Assembly (NCBI GenBank): GCA_015680685.1
Contig: MNCI01033474.1
Coordinates: forward strand, 1,724,670 to 1,788,669
Direction of reading: 5' to 3'
Source: Gnetum montanum
Taxonomy: Eukaryota; Streptophyta; Gnetopsida; Gnetales; Gnetaceae
DNA length: 64,000 bases
The position numbers and the translations under genes are program-made. How positions within the stretch are numbered: position 1 is the stretch's first letter; each line of letters opens with the position of its first letter. Positions 38,150 through 47,511 of the stretch are shown here, one piece after another. The notes under the pieces are model-generated. The model was not told the DNA's origin. It saw only the letters and a list, made by a program, of their open reading frames with translations, and did not search any database.

Positions 38150-38640
38150 CCATGCTAGCCCTACAGGGGCTACGTAGGCCTAGCAAGAGTCACACAGGCC
38201 TTACAGGCCGCAGAAGCCCTACAAGGGTTGCACGACCCCTGTTCTTGCCATCATCATCCATGGGCCACTACCATGAGATTGCGGCTTCATTGCTTCACCT
38301 ACCACACCACTGCAAAATCGTACCATGTCACTACCATGCACTATCAATCCACCCTATCATCTGCCATGTGCCATGCTGCCTGCCTCGCTCCCTACCAATC
38401 CTCCCCACTGCAGTGCGTTGGCTACCACAATGCTCTAACTTGTTGCTGCTAGACATATTGTTGTTGCCTAAACTGATACCATTGCTACCTCATGAATGTT
38501 GCTACACTCTCCACCTCATGACCTCTAGCACATGTACCCCTGCAATCACTGCCATGGAGCACTAACATTGTTATGCCCTGGATCACGCTTTGTCACCTAT
38601 TGCAGAAATTTGCACCTGCAGTCTGTAGAAATCCTCACCA
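38150..38640 (+). other. G+C-rich, repeat-like part of element F
   Basis: Composition is much richer in C and CA/CC dinucleotides than the surroundings. It has short recurring phrases (cctacaggggc, ccactaccatg, gccatgtgcc). A 137-codon frame (38152-38565) is open, but its Cys/His/Pro-rich composition reflects the repeats, and I recognise no protein. It could be a captured GC-rich fragment. Confidence 0.35.
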
Positions 38641-38678
38641 TGTTTTTTGTAGCTCCCATTGACTATGCCACTACTACC

Positions 38679-38942
38679 TATTGACACCACCGAAACTCTC
38701 CTCTGGCACCATTGAAAACCATCTCTAGCATCACCAAAAATAACCTTCAACACCATCGAAAATTGCCTCTAACATTGCCAAAAACTTCCTTTAGCACTGT
38801 TGAAAATGGCCTCCAACACCACCAACAACTACCTTCAACTTTATTGAAACTTTCCTTCAACACCATTGAAAACTACCTCTAGCACTATCAAAAATCACCT
38901 TTAGCACCACCAAAAACCACCTTTGCAAACACCACCAAAAAC
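38679..38942 (+). repeat. 22-bp tandem repeat array, about 11-12 copies
   Basis: Units such as ctctagcactatcaaaaatc (plus two bases) and ctttagcaccaccaaaaacc (plus two bases) follow each other every 22 bases from 38701 to about 38942. A partial unit lies at 38679. Copies differ at several positions. The period is not a multiple of three, so it does not encode a peptide repeat in one frame. Confidence 0.85.
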
Positions 38943-39261
38943 TACAGGTTGCAGCAGTGAACTGAACATCACCTATGATCATCCCCTAGACACGCCTAGC
39001 TTGGTTGCTGACATCGTCCAACAGACATTGAGGCCATTGCCAACATGTCACCATGCCATTGCTGCCATTGGAACAAAATCAAAAATTATCTATTATATGA
39101 CTAAAAATTTTCAATTATCTATCAACTGATGAAAAAATTTGAAATTCTTGTCAATTAACAAAAAATTTAATTTTTCATTGTTAAACCGTTTAAATTAGGA
39201 ACATGCAAAAATAATTTTCAAAATTGAATTTGGTTCCCTAGTAACCACAAGAATAAAAATT

Positions 39262-39333
39262 TCTATAATTAAGAATACTTTCCCTAGAGTAGAACTGGGA
39301 TGGGTGACCTCTTGGGAAGTCATTTTTTGCACC
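39262..39333 (+). pseudogene. 5S rRNA-like fragment (3' part) in element F
   Basis: gagtagaactgggatgggtg and the following acctcttgggaagtc match the 3' half of plant 5S rRNA (GAGTAGTACTAGGATGGGTG / ACCTCCTGGGAAGTC) with few changes, ending ttgcacc as the gene does. Upstream, 39262-39286 still aligns without gaps but is diverged (ttaag near the box A position). Box C of the internal promoter is largely kept. The first ~45 bases of the gene are missing. An alternative source is the 5S-mimic element of plant TFIIIA genes. Confidence 0.65.
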
Positions 39334-40122
39334 AAATATTTTAGACTCTAGAAGCCATACTTTTTGATTTTGAAATCCTTTTTTGGCAAATGAAAAATCA
39401 TTTCCTATAGATTTTAACCTTCTAAACCAATGGTGGAGTCAGATTTATCCCAAGGAACCCAAAAAATTAGTTTTTTCTCCTTCCCCAATATAGTGCCTCA
39501 AGATCCTCAAAAATTTAATTTTGGCATCACTCAAACATACAATGTCCATTTTAAACATATGAGTAGTAATTTCCAACATTTTTGAACCTTCTAAACTCAT
39601 GATGAGGTTAGATTTATCATCTGGGCATCCAATAATTTGCTAATATCATAAATTCAACCTTTTCAACTTTAATATTTAGTGCATAACTCCTATAGATGGT
39701 CTTAAGATTAGTATGGAATGTTAGTAATTATTACATTGTTGAAGTCAGTTTTCTTAAGAGGGGTAGAAAGTCTATTAAGAACTAATAATATAGTATATTA
39801 CTAAAATTATATGATGTCATTAAATATTATTAAAATCAGATAATGTAATTATAAAATTAGATTAGATGAAGAATTAGTTGCTGTATCAATATCAATTGAT
39901 GAATCAGTCAAGGTATTAGTTAAAGATCAATTGATGTATTAGTTGGAGAATTAGTTGAAGGAATAGAACAATCTTCAACCATCAAGAAAAGGGTATATTA
40001 GTCCATCCTGAAATTAAAAGAAATGGCAAAATAACATGAAGACTCAAAATCTCCTTTCAACAAGGAGTATGATACTCATGAAGAGAAATGATCTAGACAA
40101 GAATCCAAGAATAGGAATATAA

Positions 40123-41165
40123 GTTGCAACATACAATATGCTTGCAAGATTCCTAGTGAGTGAGAAACAATATCCACTATGTCCATCATGGGCCTTGGAT
40201 TAGCATGAATATCGATCTCCACACATCTTACCATAGTTAAAAGATTTGGATGCTAATAGTTTATGCTTACAAGAAGTCTTTCCATGGGAATTTCTATATC
40301 AATTCTAACCAAACTTGGGAAAGATGGGATATAGAGGTATTTATAAGCAAAAATGTTCTTGTGGAAGTTCTTATTTTAAGTCGTACAAATAAGAAAATTT
40401 CAAAAATCATAACATGGATGATTGTGCAATATTTTATAAAGAAGCCAAGTTTGAATTAGTACAAAGATTTGAATGGAGTTTAGAAAATATGATTTTGAAA
40501 TTCCAAAACTTCAAGTTATGGAAAAAAAAAGAATAGTTAAGATTTTGGAAAAATCACATAGCCTTGCCAGTAATTCTAAAAGATCATCTATTAGGAAGAT
40601 GTGTATGTGTGGTTAACACACATTTAATGGCCAAACCAACATGTTCTAATGTTAGACTATGTCAAGAAAATAGAAGAAAGTTTGAAGAATAAGTTAAGTT
40701 ATACTAATCTAGTTCAATTTGTTCTTTGTGGAGACTTCAATGCAAAAGTTGGAAATAGCGTTTATCACTTCTTAAAATATGGATTTGTAAAGAAATATTT
40801 GGAAGATGAACTTGACTTGAAGAAGATATTTCCATCAAGTTATCATGCAATTCCATTAGCTAGTGCATATTCTACTTACTTTGAATTTGATTTTAAAATT
40901 CAGGAATAGATGATGTTGATGGATAACACTCATCAAGAATCATAGTTTACCAATTACTTTGCTATGATTAATGAATATGGATCAACAACATTCTTCATTA
41001 AGACTTGGGATTATATTTGGTATGATGTTAAATTCTTTCAAGTTACCAAGTTATTAGAGTTTATTTCTAAAGAAGAAGTTGAGAAGAATCAAGATCAAGC
41101 CTTGCCATCGTGAACAAGACCATTTGATCATATATGACTTATGGTAGAATTACAATTACTTCCAT
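40123..41165 (+). pseudogene. Intronless CCR4-type deadenylase remnant inside element F
   Basis: A broken frame of the exonuclease/endonuclease/phosphatase fold as in plant CCR4 (carbon catabolite repressor 4) deadenylases. In order: VATYNMLA and CPSWALD (40123-40200), SLCLQE (about 40255), PNLGKMGYRGIYKQK (40307), DDCAIFYKEAKFELVQRFE (40417), IALPVILKD and VVNTHL (40558), FVLCGDFNAKVGNS (40727), IPLASAYSTYF (40851), FTNYFA, WDYIWYDV (41008), LEFISKEEVEKN (41056), and LPS then PFDHI (41102-41135). The catalytic Asn, Glu, Asp-Asn and His positions are all still present, but stops and frameshifts break it. Plant CCR4 genes have introns and none interrupts this stretch, so it derives from an mRNA. 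The active protein shortens poly(A) tails. Confidence 0.8.
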
Positions 41166-41651
41166 CAGTTCATAAGGTTGATCAAGATTAAGAAGTATCT
41201 CACTCTTACTTTTATTTGATTAATATTATTTTTTATTCATTATTTAATTTATATTTCAATTAGATAAGTAAAATATCTATGATAATAAAAATTGGGGATA
41301 AAGAATTTTCCCTACCTTCACCTAGGTAACCAAATCCAAGTTACACTTTGTGTGATCCTAGTTAGGACTAGTGATTGGTGGTTGATAAATCTTTAATTCA
41401 TCTTTTTTCATTATCTTAGAAAATAAAGTAAGTATCATGATGTAATATTTAATTTTACATATAATTTTTCTCACATATTTTTTTTTTGTAGAATAAGCAA
41501 GAAATAACTTCAAAGAAGAAATCTAATTATTGGAGCATAGAATCATGAAAGAAGGCATTGGACCTAGAAAAAGATATAGAAGCATTGGAGCTAGAAAAAG
41601 ATAGAGAACTTGGACTCATTTGAGAATGAATGAAAACTAAGTGTGGTAGAT

Positions 41652-42226
41652 TGTCACATCCCCATTCCCAAATGATATTTCTATCTAATGAAGATGGTGT
41701 CTTTTCATAAGAAGTGTTATTGTTATCTTAACAAGACCTGAAAGGGTAGTTGTAATTAAAACCGAAAAGGGCATTGTTGTAATAGCAGATGTTTCTCTTA
41801 AGGTGACCTTTGGGGGTTTGACCTAAGACATTTATACCTAGGGTTAGAGGTTGTGCCAACATGAAGTGGCAGAGTTGATATAGGTAAGTCAAGGAAAGCT
41901 AGGTGAAGCAGGATAGGAAGTGGACTAGCCATCCCTTCTGGCCAGGTTATAGGCCTAACCATGCTGTTAGTGTTAGATTGCCTCTAAGAGATATATGCCA
42001 AAGGATGAAAACCCCAAGGAACACTCTCAAAGCATGATCTGGATATGCTATTCCATATCAATAAAGCATCCTTTTATTTCTCTTTTTGCGTTTTTCATAT
42101 TATTTTCTTTATACATAATATTGAATATCACTTATATTTTGCATTTGGTATATTTTTTTGTATGAATAATGTCTAATATATCATATATTTGACATTTTCC
42201 ATGACATCTAGGGATGGGATGTCACA
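41652..42226 (+). repeat. 3' LTR of element F
   Basis: TGTCACATCC to GATGTCACA, 575 bp, homologous to 37046-37619. A purine-rich stretch (gtgtggtaga, 41641-41650) lies just upstream. Confidence 0.85.
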
Positions 42227-42995
42227 TGAAGGATCGTAGGTAGTGATTTGCCATCCTTGAATTTCAAGGACCTTTCAAAACAAGATCCAAGGTGCCCTAG
42301 ATAGTCTTGTCAATCACCTAGGGACTTACAAAGCGTAAATAGTAATGTAAATAGAAATGGAATTAAATAAACATAAAAATTGAACTTTGAAATCAATCTA
42401 TATCACAAACGAACTAAAAATTTTATTAAATGAAAGTATAGAGTTCAAAAAGAATATATTTTTTTTTGGAATGCATAAGAAGACTATTCAAATGAAGTTT
42501 AAAGGTTATTGGAGTTAGCAAGTTGTGTTTTGTGGTTGAACTCCATCATCCAATTGCTTTTCAACTTCAATATCTCACAACTCCTTATTGGTTTAAATTT
42601 AGATCTATAACTTTGGATGGAAATGATGTAAATAGTGGTGTTCCAATTTAGTTCCAATTGTACTATGCTAAGAGTCTCCAATGCTCAACATAGATGCCAA
42701 ATGAAGTTCAAAAGTAGTTTAGGTTACAAAAGGTTATGTGCTTTTCACTGTGCTTACAAAGGCTATTTATTGCAAAAGTTTTGAACCATGAAAATCCTCA
42801 ATAATGTGTTTGAGCTTTACTTTATAGGATTTTTGGTTGCTAAATTAAGGTTGCAAATTTTTGTCATGATTACTAATAGATTGGTTTCACTTGCAAGTGT
42901 AATGACTATAATTTCCAATGTAGTTGATCATTTTTAGTAAGTTTTGATGCACCTATGCCATCAAAATCCATTTTTTTTACTAAAAATAGTAAATA
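42227..42995. other. Unassigned sequence right of element F
   Basis: AT-rich with no recognised coding. The first ~60 bases may continue element E gag (weak). Otherwise I see nothing that can be named. Confidence 0.4.
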
Positions 42996-43330
42996 TACTT
43001 TTGTGACTATGTTGGCCTTCACCTTGACTATGCTAGTCTTAGAGGAATACACTGGGATTTATTGAAAACTACTGAAATCATGATGACTATGTTGGCCAAA
43101 CTACATTCGATGGAGATCCAAAATGACTACATTGGCCATGTTTCCACCACTAAGAGATGTTATGACTATGTTGACCATTGTTAGGAATATGAAAAAACCA
43201 ATAACACCAACATTGGTCTTGCAGTTGTGCTTGACTTTGTGGTGACTACACTAGATGTTGTTTGGGAAAAATAAAAAATCCAACACCATCTATGTTGGGC
43301 GTAGATGGTTTCAGCATAGTTGAGGCTATA
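42996..43330. repeat. Short cluster of gactatgttggcc-type motifs
   Basis: gactatgttggcc at 43013 and 43082, gactatgctag at 43030, gactacattggcc at 43124, gactatgttgacc at 43153 and gactacactag at 43244. These are the same words as in the 47.5-49.85 kb array, so the Tat-like pol lies between two stretches of this repeat. Confidence 0.6.
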
Positions 43331-43834
43331 CCTCTAGAAAAACCCATGAAAGTACCAAATTTAGTAGTCCCCAAGGCACTTTTAGCCTTCCCAAGCCAAA
43401 ATATAGACATTAGGTGACATTTTCTTCTTGAGAAGTGAGGCAGTAACATTTATAAGGGATTTTTCAACCCCAATAAGTTAAAGTATGTGAGATTGTAGCT
43501 CATGGGCTACAATCCTTATATTTATAATGAAATCTCATCTCACTTCAAACATTGAAGATTATAGGTTACAACATATGCTTTCTTAGTGGTGTTTCATTAT
43601 TTTCTCTTTATTGATGTTTGAAGGAACCCAAGAGACATTGGCAAAGAATACAAAACACCATGGAATTGTCACAATTGGTACACATAGGTATTTGCATTTT
43701 ACATATGATACAAAGTTTTTCAGTCCATTTGTTGTGAAAAAAGGAGTAATGAATAGAGTACTAGGTCACTTATTTTCAATCACTATGGTCATGGATGTCA
43801 ATGTTGGTACCTGTGAAGAAAATGTGCAAGATGT

Positions 43835-44340
43835 AAGAAAGTTTATAATGGCCCTATTGCTAGCTTTATCTTGTCCATTATCTTGAGAGTAGTATGGTAA
43901 CAAGAAGGAATGCTTAATGCCTAGGTCATGACAAAAATTTTTCATTTCTTGGATACTAAATCATGGTACATTATCTATGACTATGATTATGGGTATGCTA
44001 AAATGGGCTACTATGTTATTCAATATAAATTTATAGACTTGTTGAGATGTGGTTTTCCTTAGAGGGATAGAATCAACCTACTTTGTGATGTATTCCATTT
44101 TAGTGATGATAAAGTTATGTCCTATGAAAGACTTAGGTATTATGGGTCTAATGCTATCCAACCCCCATTTTTGGAATGGCCAGGTGATCTAAGTAGTATG
44201 TAATTCAATTGGTGGTACATGTATTAGGTTATTGTGTCATTGAAAAGTGTCACAAGTTTTGACCTTTTGTAGGTAGTCATTTTTCATATAGGGCTAGTAA
44301 TAGACTAGTCAGCTAATCTTAACATTCATGGCTCTAGGTC
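43835..44340 (-). pseudogene. Integrase of the Tat-like element, broken
   Basis: The minus strand reads WPFQKWGLDSI (first catalytic Asp, near 44165), then IIIVIDNVP (second Asp kept, near 43980) and YYSQDNGQDKASN (near 43892-43853), where Lys occupies the catalytic Glu position of GQxEASN. Stops lie between the blocks. Coding similarity ends just after. This is the 3' end of the recognisable pol. Confidence 0.7.
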
Positions 44341-44589
44341 CTATATGTCTGCTAAATATACCCTCATGATCTTGCTTAAGGACTATGCAAGCTTCAATTT
44401 TTCCCAAGTGAAATAATAATATTCCATCATAAGACCATCAATATAATGTGTTATTACCTACAATGACATACTATTTTGACCATTTTTGTATAGTGTCCCT
44501 CTAAGAAGTTGTTAGGCCTTGTGGAGATTCACCATGCATAAAGTAAAACTTGATATCATCATACCACTTCCTTGGAGGGATGGTACTGA

Positions 44590-45165
44590 CGGAGGCTACA
44601 AAGTTATCCTTAGAACTTTGCGGATGGAAATACCATAGTCCATGGTTAAGGAAGGTAATTTGCTAAACACATCAAACATCACATTGAGAGCTAAGGTTGG
44701 GATGACATCAACTAGCATGTTCTTTGTTTGGGAAAAATGTAGGATATCGAGTTCTACATATTGTTGTATCAGTTTATTTCCTAGCTCATAGTAAGGTTGA
44801 AAATGTTGGGCTTTACATGCATAAACCTTAGTTACTTGGTTAGCCACAAGCTATGAATCACCCATGATCATTAGGCGTTTGATTCCTAGGCCACAAGCTA
44901 CAATCATCCCCTTAATTAATCATTCATACTCTACTACATTGTTGGTACATGGGAACTTGAAATGATAAGCAAAGGATTGGATTTTGTTAGATGAAAATGT
45001 TATGATAGTAGTGACACTGGCCCCATGGGATGTCAAAGCTCTGTCAAAGTGCATGAATGCCTTATATCCCTTGGGTACATTGCTAACAATGTTGATATGT
45101 TCATAAAAAAAGTCAAGGTCTATTGTGGCTATACCTTGATCCTTCATTGAGGCTTGAGACATGTA
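44590..45165 (-). pseudogene. Second (archaeal-type) RNase H of the Tat-like element
   Basis: Frames 45162-44920 and 44847-44596 carry FDRALTSHGASVTTIITFSSNKIQSFAYHF-type blocks: MHFDRALTSHGASV, then FPCTNNVVEYE (the CTNNxAEYE signature), and MANQVTKVYACK ... KNMLVDVIPTLAL. A second RNase H after the usual one is the hallmark of the Tat/Ogre lineage. The first catalytic Asp region reads FDR where an SDG-type string is usual. Confidence 0.75.
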
Positions 45166-45199
45166 ATGTAGGTAAAACTTAGCTGTTATGACTTTCCAA

Positions 45200-46765
45200 C
45201 GGGATATATGACTACTTTTGTAGATTTTGGGTGTGATGGCTCTAAGTATTATTTATATTTGCAAATGATGTTGACCTGGATTCTAAAGAGGTAGTGCTAC
45301 CACTTCTTTAGTGAGAAGGTTAGGGCTACATAATACTTCTCTACTTCGGTGTATTGGGTTTCATGAGAAACTAATGCATGAATTATGTAGTATATCGGTA
45401 ACTTTGCTCCATTGTGTCATTTCTGACAAATTAAAAAGGCAATAGATGTATCAGAGATAGAAAGGTAGATGTAAAAAATTTTATCCTCTTACAGTGGATA
45501 AACTGTAGGTAGTTGTGCCAACTCTTACTTAAGGTTTTCAAAGGCTTCTTAGCATTGAGCTATCAACTCATGGTGAACTCCTTGATAAAGAACATGTTGC
45601 ATGGATTGTAACTTATTTGTAAGCCTCATGATAAACCTATGAATAAATTTTAATCTTCTTTGTAATCCTTGACGCTCCTTAAGGTTGGTTAGTGTTGCAA
45701 GTTGGATATGGCATTAACCTTATTAGGATCGACATGTATTCCTACATTGGAAACTACAAAGCTAAGAATATTATCGATTTTCATGCCAAATACACACTTA
45801 TTGAGACTAAGCCTAAGCTCATACTTGAAGAAACATTTAAGTAAAAGGTCAAGGTCATGTGCATGATCATTGGCCACTTTGGAGTTAATGGCTATATCAT
45901 CTACATAGTCATTGAGCAATCATAGCATAGAATTGCTAAATGTATATGTTGTAGCTCTTTGATAAGTTGTTTCTCTGTTCTTTAGACTAGAGGACATCAT
46001 GGTATAATAAAAGGTACCCCAAGGGGTCATGAAGGTTGTACTAAGTTGATGTTCTAGGTTAATCCTAATTTGGTTATATCCCAAAAACCCATCCATGAAG
46101 CATAATATGGCATGCCCAGCCGTAGTATCAATAAGTTGGTCAATACTAGGAAAAGGAAAATCATCCTTGATGGTTGCCTTATTTAGGTCTCAAAAATCTA
46201 TTTAGGTATACCCATATGTTTATTAGGAACTACTACTATGTTGGATACCCATTCTATGTAATTAACAGCTCTAATGAATTTAGCTTGATATACTTTTGTG
46301 ATCTCATCACGAACTACCAAGGCTAAATCTAGTCTAATCTTACAAAATTTTTGCTTAATTGGTGTAATACTAGGATCTAGTATGATGTTATGTTGCACTA
46401 GGCATAGGCCAAGACTTGGCATATCTTCATATTACTAGGAAAAGATCGTAATGTTATCTTGGAAGACATTGGTAATGTATTGAGCCTATTAAGGTTCCAG
46501 TGAGAAACTTAGTTTTAGTGCTTTATTATTACCACCATGTGTCATGAAATGAACTTCAACTAGAGAGTCCTTGGTGATGTTGCTAGCCTCTAGGTCAAGA
46601 ATCTTAACTAGGTTTTTAGGCTATTCTAGTCGCTTCTCTATTGAGGCTATGTGGTTGACAAGACTCTTAGGCTCAAGATCTAGGAAATTAAGGTCAATAC
46701 ATCATTTAACATCACCATGAGGTCCACTTAGGTTCAATGGAAAGTTAATTTTCTTCTAGGTATCC
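45200..46765 (-). pseudogene. Reverse transcriptase and first RNase H of the Tat-like element
   Basis: From right to left: an N-terminal linker (46765-46430, with VHFMTHGGNNKALKL and YEDMPSLG), the RT start LVQHNIILDPSITPIKQK, FIRAVNYIEWVSNIVVVPNK, FMDGFLGYNQI and TFMTPWGTFYYTMM. The catalytic box LNDYVDDIAINSK (about 45919-45880) keeps YVDD. NKCVFGM and FVVSNVGIHVDPNKV follow, then RNase H blocks (SISDTSIAFLIC, PIYYIIHALVSHETQYTEVEKYYVAL) to about 45210. Stops and frameshifts are present. No gag or protease is recognisable upstream. Confidence 0.8.
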
Positions 46766-46901
46766 ATAATCCAATCTTTCATATCAACCAGAAGCACATT
46801 AAGTGGCACCTAGGTACAATGAGTAAACCATGCCAAAATAATATATAATATGCTAGGAATTATGAAAAAACATGCTACCTTATGGTCAAATAAGGTGAAA
46901 A

Positions 46902-47427
46902 CAAGGTCAACAAAGGCTATAAGAGATAGATGAAGATACCTAAGCTAAAACAAAGGTTACATGTTGAATCAAAGCCAAACAATGAAGATTAACACTACAC
47001 AACAATTTCAAATCAAGTCGAAACTCAGTAAAATAAGGCTAAACTAATTGAGGTAGAAAACACATGGTAAAAATTGATCAATTATGGTTACATTTTACTA
47101 GTTTTAGGCCTTAGTAGGTCATAGTTACATGGTGTCAAATGATGGCCAAGGATGGTCAAACCCCATCACTTGACACCAATCCAAGGTCAACAAAGGTAAC
47201 AAAAGAGAGACTACAATCAATCATGTTGCAACTAAATCTAAGTAGAAGCTAAATGAGGTCAAAAAATGATAATAAAGGTCAAAAATGTATAATAAGGCCA
47301 GAATAAATTGAAACACCATGAAACAAGGTCAAACCAGCCAAGGTGAGGAAACACATGTTAAGACAAAGTCAATGTTGTTCAATCAAGATTAAATTTTTCT
47401 AGTTTTAGGCCTTAGTAGGCCATATTG
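46902..47427. repeat. Two-copy tandem duplication (~280-300 bp)
   Basis: caaggtcaacaaagg begins at 46902 and 47182; gaaacacatg-like and ttctagttttaggccttagtagg phrases recur at 47095 and 47395. Intervening sequence is similar but diverged. It lies upstream (minus strand) of the Tat-like RT. Confidence 0.7.
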
Positions 47428-47511
47428 GAAATCTAAAGGGCCATCAAGTGAGCTTGGGTGCATGATGGGGGTTGTTTGAAATTTTTTTGAAATCAAAACG
47501 ATATTTCTTGA

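Larger units (their letters stand above)
37046..42226 (+). mobile_element. Element F: LTR element without gag-pol, carrying captured sequences
   Basis: Two ~575-bp LTRs (37046-37619 and 41652-42226) in direct orientation flank 4,032 bp. A primer site of tRNA-iMet type (ttggtattggaga, 37621) follows the first LTR. I find no gag, protease, RT or integrase inside, so it is a large non-autonomous derivative (LARD-like). The interior holds a G+C-rich part, a 22-bp tandem array, a 5S-like piece and a CCR4-type coding remnant. Flanking pentamers are ctaag and tgaag, a possible decayed target duplication. The solo LTR at 11284-11828 is of the same family. Confidence 0.8.

Noticed and set aside
38152-38565. 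137-codon open frame
   Set aside because: Composition follows short CA/CC-rich repeats; no recognisable domain; an overlapping frame is also open.
38679-38942. CRISPR-like regular repeats
   Set aside because: Units are directly tandem without spacers and imperfect, and the DNA is from a plant nucleus.
43611-43886. 91-codon plus-strand open frame
   Set aside because: Overlaps the end of the minus-strand integrase and has no recognisable family.
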